Counted from the first letter of the stretch, positions 51,426 to 60,183 are shown. The stretch: 64,000 bases of DNA from Vibrio hepatarius (GCF_011806575.1 NZ_JAATOO010000021.1:1-64000); one strand, 5' to 3'. A program made the numbers and translations. The notes: generated by a model not told the origin, from the sequence alone.

Positions 51426-51720
51426 AAACCAAGCGTACAGGTGTGTAATGTGCACGCCTGTCAGATGCCAACTCCATCAATTATGTGCTCATTGTTGCAA
51501 TAGAGAGCGGTGGATACCGAGATGTGGACCGAAACTTAATTGCTGCCGTCTACATTGTTTGTCGGTAACGACGCTCAAGCAATCGATTAAATGCGTAATA
51601 CATGGCGTTGGTTTTTTACTGTAAAACAGTTATACCGAAACTTACCGTGAGCTGGGCTAACCCTGTTAGCTGGCATAGTGAGCTTCGGTATAAATTATTA
51701 TTATCTTAAGAGGATTAAAC

Positions 51721-52365
51721 ATGCGCATCATTCTTCTAGGTGCTCCAGGTGCAGGTAAAGGCACACAAGCTCAATTCATCATGGAGAAATACGGTATTCC
51801 ACAAATCTCTACTGGTGACATGCTACGTGCTGCAATCAAAGCAGGTACTGAGCTTGGTAAACAAGCTAAAGCTGTAATTGATGCTGGTCAGCTAGTTTCT
51901 GATGAAATCATTCTTGGTCTAATCAAAGAGCGTATCGCTCAAGATGATTGCGAAAAAGGTTTCCTACTAGATGGCTTCCCGCGCACTATCCCTCAGGCTG
52001 ATGGCCTAAAAGAAATGGGCGTAGACGTTGACTACGTAATCGAATTTGACGTCGCTGATGACGTAATTGTTGAGCGTATGGCTGGTCGTCGTGCTCACCT
52101 TGCTTCAGGTCGTACATACCACATTGTGTACAACCCACCTAAAGTAGAAGGCAAAGATGACGTAACGGGTGAAGATCTTGTTGTTCGTGATGACGACAAA
52201 GAAGAAACCGTGCGTGCACGTCTTGGTGTTTACCATGACCAAACGGCTCCTCTTATCGCTTACTACGGTAAAGAAGCTGAAGCAGGCAACACTAAGTACC
52301 TAAAATTTGACGGTACTAAGCAAGTTGCTGAAGTAAGTGCAGACATCGAGAAAGCACTGTCTTAA
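51721..52365 (+). CDS. adk: Adenylate kinase
   Basis: 214 residues, the E. coli length. It interconverts AMP plus ATP with two ADP. The P-loop is LLGAPGAGKGTQA, the AMP site includes STGDMLRAAI and LLDGFPRTIPQADGL, and the lid has RRAHLASGRTYH. Highly expressed codon use. It has a very long leader. hemH follows after a terminator. Confidence 0.99.
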   Translation: MRIILLGAPGAGKGTQAQFIMEKYGIPQISTGDMLRAAIKAGTELGKQAKAVIDAGQLVSDEIILGLIKERIAQDDCEKGFLLDGFPRTIPQADGLKEMGVDVDYVIEFDVADDVIVERMAGRRAHLASGRTYHIVYNPPKVEGKDDVTGEDLVVRDDDKEETVRARLGVYHDQTAPLIAYYGKEAEAGNTKYLKFDGTKQVAEVSADIEKALS

Positions 52366-52422
52366 TTTGTGACTCAATTATTTGAGCAAGACTTCGAGTA
52401 AGTTTTGAAATTTGTTATAGTG

Positions 52423-52450
52423 AAGGCGACCTTTTTAGGTCGCTTTTTTT
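52423..52450 (+). terminator. Terminator after adk
   Basis: AAGGCGACC, TTTTTA loop, GGTCGCTTTTTTT. Confidence 0.92.
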
Positions 52451-52516
52451 ATGCTTACACATTGATCTATAACGGTGTTATAACGTAAATAGCTAATTTA
52501 GTGGCGGTAGGATTCT

Positions 52517-53473
52517 ATGCAAAATAATAACAAACAAGGTGTGTTGCTGGTTAACCTAGGCACACCAGACGAGCCAACTGCGCCTGCGGTGAAACGTTTT
52601 TTAAGCCAGTTTCTACACGACAAGCGTGTGGTAGATATGACACGTTGGTTGTGGTGTCCGATTTTACACGGTGCGATTTTACCGATCCGTGCACCTAAAG
52701 TGGCCAAGTTATATCAATCAGTGTGGATGGATGAAGGCTCGCCGCTGATGGTTTACTCTCAAAGACAAGCCGCAAAGCTCAAAACGTTGCTACAGGTGCC
52801 TGTCGAGCTCGGTATGACTTACGGTAATCCGAGCTTAGAAGCGGGTGTTAAGGCGCTAGTCGAGCAAGGTGTCGAAGAAGTGATCGTATTGCCTCTGTAT
52901 CCTCAGTATTCAGGAACCACCACGGCGGCAGCGTTTGATGGACTCGCGAAAGCACTCAAGCAAGTGCCTGTGATGCCGGCATTGCAGTTTATCAGCGATT
53001 ATCACGATCATCCGCTGTACATCAAAGCACTCGCAGAGAGCGTTCGTCGTTCATGGGAGCAAAAAGGTAAGGGTGACTACCTACTATGTTCTTACCACGG
53101 TATTCCTAAGCGTTATGCGGACAATGGCGACGTTTATCCAATACATTGTGAGCGTACAACCACGTTACTAGGGCGTGAGTTAGGTTTAGAGCCAAACCAA
53201 ATTGGTATGACTTATCAGTCTCGATTTGGTAGAGAAGAGTGGTTGAAGCCATATACAGATAAGACGTTAGAGACGTTGCCTAGCAAAGGCGTACAAAATC
53301 TAGATGTTATCTCTCCGGCGTTTTCTTCTGATTGTTTAGAGACACTTGAAGAACTCTCTGACCAGTGTCGTGAGCTGTTTATGGAACACGGTGGTGGACG
53401 ATTTAACTTCATCCCTTGTTTGAATGATGACGATTTGCACATCGAAATGATGGTGGATTTGATCAAAAACTAG
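52517..53473 (+). CDS. hemH: Ferrochelatase
   Basis: 318 residues. It inserts ferrous iron into protoporphyrin IX, the last step of haem synthesis. N-terminal GVLLVNLGTPDEPT, the catalytic histidine in SYHGIPKRY, and the conserved PAFSSDCLETLEEL are visible. The order htpG-adk-hemH matches E. coli. AGG precedes the ATG. Confidence 0.98.
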   Translation: MQNNNKQGVLLVNLGTPDEPTAPAVKRFLSQFLHDKRVVDMTRWLWCPILHGAILPIRAPKVAKLYQSVWMDEGSPLMVYSQRQAAKLKTLLQVPVELGMTYGNPSLEAGVKALVEQGVEEVIVLPLYPQYSGTTTAAAFDGLAKALKQVPVMPALQFISDYHDHPLYIKALAESVRRSWEQKGKGDYLLCSYHGIPKRYADNGDVYPIHCERTTTLLGRELGLEPNQIGMTYQSRFGREEWLKPYTDKTLETLPSKGVQNLDVISPAFSSDCLETLEELSDQCRELFMEHGGGRFNFIPCLNDDDLHIEMMVDLIKN

Positions 53474-53501
53474 TTCTTTCTCCTATCAGAAACCTCAATA
53501 G

Positions 53502-53525
53502 AAAAGGCCACTTGCGGCCTTTTTT
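53502..53525 (+). terminator. Terminator after hemH
   Basis: AAAAGGCC and GGCCTTTTTT arms around a short loop. Confidence 0.9.
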
Positions 53526-53756
53526 CATTTCTACCGCTGTTCTTTTGTCTTGTTACACCGCTTCCTACCTAGAATCGACCCCTGTTTGAAATCCTGATTC
53601 GAGTGATCGAGATCTGATTTTTTTTATCGAAAATTAACTCGCTTAAAAAAGTCTGCGTGATCCATTTATCGTTATTGATGACTTTATTGGTATTTTATGT
53701 GTTTTAGATCACTAAAAGTCATTTTTTGTATTTTTGTATTTTTTATAACTAATTGT

Positions 53757-53771
53757 TTTTATTTGATTTTA
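53757..53771 (-). promoter_or_regulatory. ToxR-box-like site upstream of the small porin
   Basis: TTTTA-TTTGA-TTTTA is three TTTNA units in a row, on the minus strand TNAAA-N5-TNAAA. T-rich surroundings make a chance match possible. Confidence 0.4.
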
Positions 53772-53948
53772 ATGGCGTGTGATTTTTAAAAGTGAGGAAG
53801 ATCTCACTAGTGAGAGATTTATTTTTCTTCGTGAATTAATTTAGCCAGTATGAAAGCCAAGCCAGGGAGGCTCTCCCATTTTGCGGTTAATTAGTGATAA
53901 AAACTAAGTTTGTGCCGCGGCTAATTTTAAGACTAAGGTAGATTAAAC

Positions 53949-54617
53949 ATGAAAAAACAATTCACTCTAGGCGCACTTTCGCTACTTTTCGCTTCAACTG
54001 CTTTTGCCGGTTCTTCGTACGTAACGGGTAACGTACAGCTTCACTCTGATGCAGATAAAATGCACGGTTCAGATGTAACTTCAACACTAGAAGCAGGCCA
54101 CACGTTCGACAACCAAATGGGCGGTTTTACCGTTTACACTGAGTTTGATGGTATTCAACTTGGTGAGATCGAAGAAGTAAACGGTCAATCTATGCAAGAC
54201 GAAGTGTACGTCACTGTAGGTGGTGAGCAGTCTTTTCAAATTACCGACAATCTATGGGTAGCCGCGGGTTACCAACACTTGTTCCATGAAGGTGAAAGCC
54301 TACAGTACCGCCCATTGGTTAAAATTGGCTACAACTTTGACAACGGTCTATCAATCAGCAACCGTACTCGTGCGCACATCGATGCAACTAGCAACGACGC
54401 TGATACGGACTACCGCATGGACAACCGCATTGCTTACACGGTGAATGAAGACCTAGCACTAAGCTACAACAACGTGTACATGATCGATGCAGAAGTTATG
54501 GATCATGAGTTGCGTGCTACTTGGACGCGCAACGGCGTTCAACCATATTTTGAGTACCGTAACCAAGGCGACAACACAAACAACGCGTTCGTGTTCGGTG
54601 CTTCTTACGGTTTCTAA
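53949..54617 (+). CDS. Small outer-membrane porin, KdgM/NanC-like
   Basis: 222 residues. Signal peptide 1-20 (ending AFA), then alternating beta-strand pattern ending in the aromatic GASYGF. The size and segments such as EAGHTFDNQMGGFTVYTEF and NLWVAAGYQHLF suit the 12-strand monomeric KdgM/NanC porins that pass acidic oligosaccharides. The substrate here is unknown. It has its own long control region and a terminator behind. Confidence 0.65.
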   Translation: MKKQFTLGALSLLFASTAFAGSSYVTGNVQLHSDADKMHGSDVTSTLEAGHTFDNQMGGFTVYTEFDGIQLGEIEEVNGQSMQDEVYVTVGGEQSFQITDNLWVAAGYQHLFHEGESLQYRPLVKIGYNFDNGLSISNRTRAHIDATSNDADTDYRMDNRIAYTVNEDLALSYNNVYMIDAEVMDHELRATWTRNGVQPYFEYRNQGDNTNNAFVFGASYGF

Positions 54618-54644
54618 CCTTTTTCTAAAACTGTCCTTGTAATA

Positions 54645-54670
54645 AAAAGCCCGGCTCATCACCGGGCTTT
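54645..54670. terminator. Terminator after the small porin
   Basis: AAAAGCCCGG and CCGGGCTTT arms around a seven-base loop; also able to serve the convergent DUF411 gene. Confidence 0.88.
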
Positions 54671-54710
54671 ATTTGATCGCAATGTTTGTATTAAGCGACT
54701 TTAACTAAGG

Positions 54711-55151
54711 TTACTTTCCTTCGTAACGACGGTACTCAAACACTTGGCCTTTTTCGTTAAAGGCGTAAACCGTGTAAGCGTCTTGTTTGTCACCGTATTC
54801 CATTCCCGGTGAACCCATTGGCATACCAGGAACCGCTAAACCTTTCGCGTTGCGTGGTGGGTTTTCTAAGAATGCTTTGATGTCTTCTGCTGGGATATGA
54901 CCTTCAAAGACGTAGCCGTCGATCTCGGCAGTATGACAAGATGCCAACTCCGGAGTGATACCAAGCTTTTGCTTTATCGGGTTCATGTTTTCGTGCAGTT
55001 GTTCGGTGACGTCGAATCCTGCGTCTTTCATGTGTTTTGTCCACTCCGTACAACAGCCGCAATAAGGCGATTTATGATTCAGTACGTCTGTCGCCAGTGC
55101 TTGACCTGATAGCAACATAAATGCTGCGAGTGAGAGAGCTTTAACTTTCAT
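54711..55151 (-). CDS. DUF411 periplasmic metal-binding protein
   Basis: 146 residues. Signal peptide 1-20 (ending ALA). The core motif is SPYCGCCTEWTKHM, with further conserved SCHTAEIDGYVFEGHIPAEDI and a methionine-rich stretch VPGMPMGSPGMEYG, both fitting copper binding. It lies nine bases after copA and is evidently co-transcribed. Role: likely periplasmic copper chaperone or sink for exported copper. Confidence 0.88.
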   Translation of the reverse strand: MKVKALSLAAFMLLSGQALATDVLNHKSPYCGCCTEWTKHMKDAGFDVTEQLHENMNPIKQKLGITPELASCHTAEIDGYVFEGHIPAEDIKAFLENPPRNAKGLAVPGMPMGSPGMEYGDKQDAYTVYAFNEKGQVFEYRRYEGK

Positions 55152-55159
55152 AGGAACCT

Positions 55160-57859
55160 CTAGGAACGAATGGATGTTTTGAATAATCTTAGTCGGTTTG
55201 CATTGCTGACAACGGTAATCGAAGACAATGCCATGGCGGCTCCCGCGACTACGGGGCTAAGAAGAAAACCAAATGCTGGGTAAAGTACGCCTGCAGCAAC
55301 TGGGATACCCAGTGTGTTATACACAAAGGCGCCAAATAGGTTTTGCTTCATATTCTTTACGGTGGCTTTCGACAATTCGATGGCTTTAACCACGGCAAGT
55401 GGTGATGAGTTCAGCAGCGTCATTTGTGCACTTTCAATTGCAACATCACTGCCGCTGCCCATCGCGATACCAATATCGGCAAGCGCGAGAGCTGGTGCGT
55501 CATTGACACCATCACCAATCATGGCGACTTTCAACCCGCTTTGTTGTAACTGTTTAATATGGCCTGCTTTTTCATCCGGTAATACCTGAGATATGACCTG
55601 CTCGATACCGATTTGCTCTGCGATGGCTTTCGCGACGTGATGATTGTCACCCGTTAACATCACAGGCGTAATATTTAGCGCTTTCAATTCTGCGACGGCC
55701 TGCTTGGCGTCTTCCTTCAACGAATCTGCAATCGCTATGATGCCGACCACTTTTTCATCTAGAGCTATGACTATTGGGGTGGCCGCGTTTTGCTCACTTT
55801 GCTGGATAGCATCTTTGAGTGGTGATAAGTCCCAACCTTGCTTTTCGGCGTAATTCAAAGAGGTCGCCGACAGTGTTTGCGACTGGTACTGACCAAACAC
55901 GCCTTTACCACGTTCATTGCTAAACGCACCCACCTCGACCGGAGTCACGTTACGGTTATTCGCTTCGTTAACGATGGCTTTGGCTAACGGGTGTTCAGAG
56001 TGCTGTTCAATACCTGCGGCAAGGGCGAGTAATTGCTTGTCATCACCATCAACCGAATATAGTGACTGAACTTCTGGCTTGCCGAGCGTTAATGTTCCTG
56101 TTTTATCAAACACAACCGTATCGATCTTGCTAGCACTTTGTAAAACATCGGCGTCTTTGATTAGTATGCCCATTTCCGCTGCTTTACCGATACCCACCGT
56201 CACGGAAAGTGGCGTCGCTAAGCCGAGCGCACAAGGGCAGGCGATAATCAATACTGTTGTTGAAACTACCAGCATGTAACTGGCTTTCGGATCTGGGCCA
56301 ACCATAAACCAAACTGCGGCAGCAAGAATGGCAATCGCGACGACCACAGGTACAAATATTGACGAGATCTGGTCTGCCAATTTAGCAATCGCTGGTTTGC
56401 TGCTTTGTGCTTCTCTCACTAACGAGATGATACGAGACAACATGGTGTTGCTGCCAATGCCTGTTGCCTTGATGATCAATCCGCCGTCTTGATTTAGTGT
56501 GCCCGCAGAGACAAAGTCTGATGTCTGTTTATGAACAGGTACAGGCTCCCCTGTCAGCATGGATTCATCTAGGTAAGATTGACCCGAGACAACTTGCCCA
56601 TCGACAGGTACTTTTTCGCCCGGTTTGATTCTTAACTGCATCCCCAACGTAATGTCGTTAATTGAAACGGTGACATCGCCATTGTCGGTTACTTGGGTGG
56701 CTTCGTTTGGCTGCAGGTTAATTAAGGCTTGCAGTGAGCGCGTTGTTTTCGCTTTTGCTTTTGCCTCTATATAGTGACCAAGCGATATCAAACCAATGAT
56801 CATCGCGCTGGCTTCGAAGTAAACATGACGCGAGGCTTCAGGGAACCAAGTAGGGAACGCAACGACCAGCATTGAGAATAGCCAAGCTGCGCCCGTTCCG
56901 AGTGCCACTAGGGTATCCATGGTAGCGCGCTTGTGAGTCAATGCTTGCCAAGCGTTGCTGAAGAAGCTTTTTCCTGCCGTAGAAAGAAGCACTAAACAGA
57001 TGATGCCGATAGCGCCCCAAACCAGTTGGTCGCTGGTGGAACGGATCATCATATTGCCGCCAGCTAGGCCCCAGAGCATCAGTGGACCACCGACGAGTAA
57101 GCCCGCCCAAGCACTTTTCTTAAAGTAGGCTTGCGTCTGAATTTGTTGCTCGAGTTGTTTGCTTTGTTGTTGCTGTGGGTCGTCAATGACTTCCGCTTGG
57201 TAACCCGCGCGCTTAACCGAATCCAATATGACTTGGATCGTTTGCGAATCCTCAGATGTCACGAACACTAAAGCGCTTTGTTCAGCCAAGTTGACCTGTG
57301 CCCGCTCAACATTGGCATTGCTGAGCAGTGCCTTTTCAACCGAAGTCACACAGCTGGCGCATGTCATGCCGGATAATAATAAGTGAATAGCCGTTGCCGA
57401 GTCAGAAGGTTGTTCATTTTTCACTGTTTCAGTAACAGGTTTTTCTTCTACGACTTCAGTGGGAACCGGGTCTACTTTTTGTTGGTAGGCGTGATAACCA
57501 CAATCCTCTATAAGGTCGATGACATCTTCAAGTGCAAGAAGGGTAGATACAGTCAGTTCTGTTTTTGATACATCAAATTGCCCCACCAATGGTTGCTCTT
57601 CGAGCTTCGCTTTCACCTTGCTAACACACTTGCCGCAACTTAACCCTTCTAAGTAAAGGTGGAATTGATGACCCGCTTGATAGCCGAGCGCGTGAATCGT
57701 TGTTTCTAGATCCGCGAACGGATGATCACTCGTTAAAACGACCTGAGTTGGAGACAGCTCTTTGATCGTGACGTTGTATTTTGATGTGAGTTCTCTTTCT
57801 ACTTTCCTTGCACAACCCATGCAATTTAAACCAGAGAGAGGAATATCGAACTGATACAT
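55160..57859 (-). CDS. copA: Copper-exporting P1B-type ATPase CopA
   Basis: 899 residues from the ATG at 57859; upstream in-frame codons lie inside the promoter. Three N-terminal metal-binding domains: C13/C16 in LNCMGCARKV, C75/C78 in LSCGKCVSKV, C167/C170 in MTCASCVTSV; E. coli CopA has two. Eight membrane helices follow, with IIACPCALGLATP holding the CPC motif. The phosphorylation site is VFDKTGTLTLG, the hinge AMIGDGVNDAPALA. It pumps Cu(I) to the periplasm. Expression is from a CueR-type promoter. cueR is not in this window. Confidence 0.97.
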   Translation of the reverse strand: MYQFDIPLSGLNCMGCARKVERELTSKYNVTIKELSPTQVVLTSDHPFADLETTIHALGYQAGHQFHLYLEGLSCGKCVSKVKAKLEEQPLVGQFDVSKTELTVSTLLALEDVIDLIEDCGYHAYQQKVDPVPTEVVEEKPVTETVKNEQPSDSATAIHLLLSGMTCASCVTSVEKALLSNANVERAQVNLAEQSALVFVTSEDSQTIQVILDSVKRAGYQAEVIDDPQQQQSKQLEQQIQTQAYFKKSAWAGLLVGGPLMLWGLAGGNMMIRSTSDQLVWGAIGIICLVLLSTAGKSFFSNAWQALTHKRATMDTLVALGTGAAWLFSMLVVAFPTWFPEASRHVYFEASAMIIGLISLGHYIEAKAKAKTTRSLQALINLQPNEATQVTDNGDVTVSINDITLGMQLRIKPGEKVPVDGQVVSGQSYLDESMLTGEPVPVHKQTSDFVSAGTLNQDGGLIIKATGIGSNTMLSRIISLVREAQSSKPAIAKLADQISSIFVPVVVAIAILAAAVWFMVGPDPKASYMLVVSTTVLIIACPCALGLATPLSVTVGIGKAAEMGILIKDADVLQSASKIDTVVFDKTGTLTLGKPEVQSLYSVDGDDKQLLALAAGIEQHSEHPLAKAIVNEANNRNVTPVEVGAFSNERGKGVFGQYQSQTLSATSLNYAEKQGWDLSPLKDAIQQSEQNAATPIVIALDEKVVGIIAIADSLKEDAKQAVAELKALNITPVMLTGDNHHVAKAIAEQIGIEQVISQVLPDEKAGHIKQLQQSGLKVAMIGDGVNDAPALALADIGIAMGSGSDVAIESAQMTLLNSSPLAVVKAIELSKATVKNMKQNLFGAFVYNTLGIPVAAGVLYPAFGFLLSPVVAGAAMALSSITVVSNANRLRLFKTSIRS

Positions 57860-57891
57860 ACCTAACACCTTCAAATATTGGATTGCTATTG

Positions 57892-57922
57892 AGCATAAAC
57901 CTTTCCTCAAGGGAAAGGTCAA
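57892..57922 (-). promoter_or_regulatory. CueR-type promoter of copA
   Basis: On the minus strand TTGACC (57922-57917), then a 19-base spacer, then TATGCT (57897-57892). The spacer holds the CueR dyad ACCTTTCC...GGAAAGGT. The overlong spacer is typical of MerR-family-activated promoters and resembles E. coli copA. Confidence 0.92.
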
Positions 57923-58265
57923 GCTTTTAGGAATTGTTTTTAAAAACGTCAAAATCACCTTGCTAAGTCTCTGTTTTGACAGTTTTTTATGCGAGTTATA
58001 TCAATATTATCCAATCGCAAATCTAAAGTTCCGTAAATTGGAAAAAAATCGCTGTGAAGTGCGACGAAATTTTATTGCTTTCTGTCTGTTTGCAAGTGAT
58101 GAAAAACAAAATTGACGTTTATGTTTAACGTTTGCTTGTTTTTAAGGCTTTGATTTTAAATGATTTATATCGGTTTTTATTTTTTGACTTTGAAGGAGGT
58201 CAGAGTTTTTTTTGAGCTAATTCCTAACACGAAAGAAGTTTGCCAACATTTCCCCTGTCCATGCA

Positions 58266-58306
58266 GGGTCTTTACGTAAATCGAGCTTTGGTCTGCGTAA
58301 AGACCC
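58266..58306 (+). promoter_or_regulatory. Strong hairpin in the chiP leader
   Basis: GGGTCTTTACG (58266-58276) and CGTAAAGACCC (58296-58306) are perfect 11-base complements with a 19-base loop, 35 bases before the chiP start. It is not followed by a T-run. Confidence 0.7.
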
Positions 58307-58340
58307 ATATAAATAAAATTCTAAAATAGGGGTTTTTATT

Positions 58341-59465
58341 ATGTCTCAATTCAAAAAAACAATAATCGGAGCAGCGATTGCAGCGAGTACTTTGGCCACA
58401 GGTAGCGTTTACGCAGATGGTGCGAACAGTGATGCAGCAAAAGAGTATCTAACCAAAGACTCATTTGCTTATGAGGTTTACGGCATTATCGCAATGCAAG
58501 CCGCTTACCGTGACTACGACTCTGGTAGCTCGGCGACAGACGACGACCTAGGTGGCATGCAGCTAAATAATGAATCTCGTGTTGGTTTCCGTGGTAAAAA
58601 ACAATTTGCAAACTTTGGCCCGACTTTTATCTGGCAAATTGAAGGTGGCTACGTAGACCCAAGTTTTGGTGGTGAAGGCGCAGGGCTGGGTGAGCGTGAT
58701 ACGTTTGTCGGTTTTGAAGGTGAATCACTGGGTCAAATCCGATTAGGTCGCGTTCTGACACCAATGTACGAACTTGTCGACTGGCCTGCGTCTAACCCTG
58801 GTTTAGGCGATGTTTATGACTGGGGCGGTGCTATCGGTGGTGCGAAATATCAAGATCGTCAGTCCAACACAATCCGCTGGGACTCTCCTTTATACGGCGA
58901 TGCATTCTCTATTGACGCCGCAGTCGGTGCGGGTGACAAAGCTGGTCTAGGTGAAGGCGACGACTACTGGGCGGGCATTGCAGCGCACTACAAACTCGGT
59001 CCGATTCAATTTGACTTAGCTTATGAAGGTAACCGAGATATCGTCACAGAAGGGCAAAACTGGGATAACAATACCTACTTAGTTGGTATGCAAGGCTGGT
59101 TTGATAACGGTATCTCATTCTTCGCTCAGTACAAATACATGGAAGCGGATGCAAGTAATGGTGTAGACGAGAAACAAGACGCGGTTTCTGCTGGTTTGAT
59201 GTACACCACTGGTGACTGGCAATACAAGCTGGGCTATGCAGCGAACTTTGACCTAGAGCGCGATGGTAAGACAATCGACGATACCGCGGATGACGTACTG
59301 TCGGCGCAAGTGATGTACTTTGTTGACCCATCAGCAGTGCTTTACGTACGTGCGCGTACTCTAGATTTCGGTGACGGTGCAGAGACATTAGACGATGCAA
59401 CAAAAACTCGTTGGAAATCGGCAGACTACGATGAGTTCTCTGTCGGCGTAGAATACTACTTCTAA
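58341..59465 (+). CDS. chiP: Chitoporin ChiP
   Basis: 374 residues. Signal peptide 1-25; the mature protein begins DGANSDAAKEYLTKDSF, the same N-terminal plug that closes the pore in V. harveyi ChiP. Pore motifs: GRVLTPMYELVDWP (136-149) and DWGG (160-163); W161 equals mature Trp136, the main chitin-oligomer binding residue. It is an outer-membrane channel for chitooligosaccharides. Ends with VGVEYYF. It has a leader hairpin upstream and a terminator behind, followed by a DUF2057 protein gene. Confidence 0.95.
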   Translation: MSQFKKTIIGAAIAASTLATGSVYADGANSDAAKEYLTKDSFAYEVYGIIAMQAAYRDYDSGSSATDDDLGGMQLNNESRVGFRGKKQFANFGPTFIWQIEGGYVDPSFGGEGAGLGERDTFVGFEGESLGQIRLGRVLTPMYELVDWPASNPGLGDVYDWGGAIGGAKYQDRQSNTIRWDSPLYGDAFSIDAAVGAGDKAGLGEGDDYWAGIAAHYKLGPIQFDLAYEGNRDIVTEGQNWDNNTYLVGMQGWFDNGISFFAQYKYMEADASNGVDEKQDAVSAGLMYTTGDWQYKLGYAANFDLERDGKTIDDTADDVLSAQVMYFVDPSAVLYVRARTLDFGDGAETLDDATKTRWKSADYDEFSVGVEYYF

Positions 59466-59475
59466 CGCTAGCCAT

Positions 59476-59499
59476 AAAAAGGGCGGCAACGCCCTTTTT
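59476..59499 (+). terminator. Terminator after chiP
   Basis: AAAAAGGGCG, GCAA loop, CGCCCTTTTT. Confidence 0.93.
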
Positions 59500-59586
59500 G
59501 GTGTGAGTACTCATTTACATAGATCACTGAAATACCCGGCCTGTTGTTTCAGTGATTTATCTAAATTGGTACAAGATGAGAAAACC

Positions 59587-60183
59587 ATGATGAAAAAAAC
59601 AACGACAGTTTTAAGCCTTTGCGCCTTGCTTACTTCGCCTGTATTTGCCGCTCAACTGACTCTCCAGCAAGAACTCGTGCCTCGAGTGTTAAACGGAGAG
59701 TTTGTCTATCCTGAGCGCATTTCTGCCAATAACAGCATTCAAATTGAAGAGGGGCACAACCAACTTGCGGTCACCGTGGGCCAAATTGTGTTTGAAGATG
59801 GCAAGCGCCGTAAGTTTGATTCTCAACCGTTGATCTTGGAATTTAGCGCAGAAAAAGACGCCGAGCTTACGCTGAGTTATAACAAGCTGCGCACAATTGA
59901 AGAAGCAAAAGCGTTTGACCGCGAACCTAAAGTGACGCTGTTAGATGATAGCGGCAGCAAAGTAGAGTTCAGCATGACTCAGTTGCGTAAAGGGGGCATG
60001 CAAGGCTTTAGGGATTATGAGCGCGAAGTCGCGGACTACAATCTGGCACTGAATAAGCGAGTGACCAAAGAGAGCATCGCTCAGTCTCCGCAAGAAACCC
60101 AAAGTCTCAAAGCGTCATTTAACAATTTAAGCCGTGAAGAGCAACAAGAGTTTATGCAATGGGCAATGCGTAATTTGAAATAG
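59587..60183 (+). CDS. DUF2057 (YccT family) exported protein
   Basis: 198 residues from the ATG at 59587 (MMKKTTTVLSLCALLTSPVF), giving a clean signal peptide ending near VFA; an open frame upstream contains no signal. The beta-rich core (VPRVLNGEFVYPER; IEEGHNQLAVTVGQIVFEDG; PKVTLLDDSG) fits E. coli YccT, a periplasmic protein connected with curli control. The C-terminus SLKASFNNLSREEQQEFMQW is a degenerate form of the motif doubled in the 37.6-kb lipoprotein. It follows chiP after a terminator. Confidence 0.85.
   Translation: MMKKTTTVLSLCALLTSPVFAAQLTLQQELVPRVLNGEFVYPERISANNSIQIEEGHNQLAVTVGQIVFEDGKRRKFDSQPLILEFSAEKDAELTLSYNKLRTIEEAKAFDREPKVTLLDDSGSKVEFSMTQLRKGGMQGFRDYEREVADYNLALNKRVTKESIAQSPQETQSLKASFNNLSREEQQEFMQWAMRNLK

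Larger units (their letters stand above)
51263..51720 (+). promoter_or_regulatory. Long structured leader or possible small RNA upstream of adk
   Basis: 458 bases without a gene. After the htpG terminator there are several strong inverted repeats: 51398-51425 around a possible -10 box, 51437-51461, a two-helix element at 51515-51567, and TATACCGAA/TTCGGTATA arms at 51631-51692 with an inner GCTAAC/GTTAGC hairpin. An 11-base direct repeat, ACCGAAACTTA, occurs at 51528 and 51634, so alternative pairings exist. No known RNA family is recognised. AGAGG is the adk ribosome site. Confidence 0.5.
53474..53948 (+). promoter_or_regulatory. AT-rich control region of the small porin
   Basis: 475 bases without a gene. 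It contains the hemH terminator (53502-53525), long T-rich tracts with a ToxR-box-like site (53757-53771), a 12-base palindrome CTCACTAGTGAG (53803-53814), and a leader hairpin GGGAG-GCT-CTCCC (53865-53877). Confidence 0.55.
57860..58340 (+). promoter_or_regulatory. Control region and leader of chiP
   Basis: About 480 bases between copA and chiP, AT-rich. It holds the copA promoter (minus strand), T-rich tracts, and a strong leader hairpin (58266-58306). TAGGGG is the chiP ribosome site. Confidence 0.6.

Noticed and set aside
51263..51720. 4.5S RNA (ffs) or another known RNA gene before adk
   Set aside because: The conserved 4.5S apical loop motif (GGTCAGGTCCGGAAGGAAGC) is not present, and no other known family was recognised.
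58081..58200. ToxR box upstream of chiP
   Set aside because: T-rich TTTNA units are present but their spacing is 0, 1 or 3 bases, not five.
59044..59514. 156-codon minus-strand open frame inside chiP
   Set aside because: Antisense shadow of chiP, rich in Arg, His and Ser; no conserved features.
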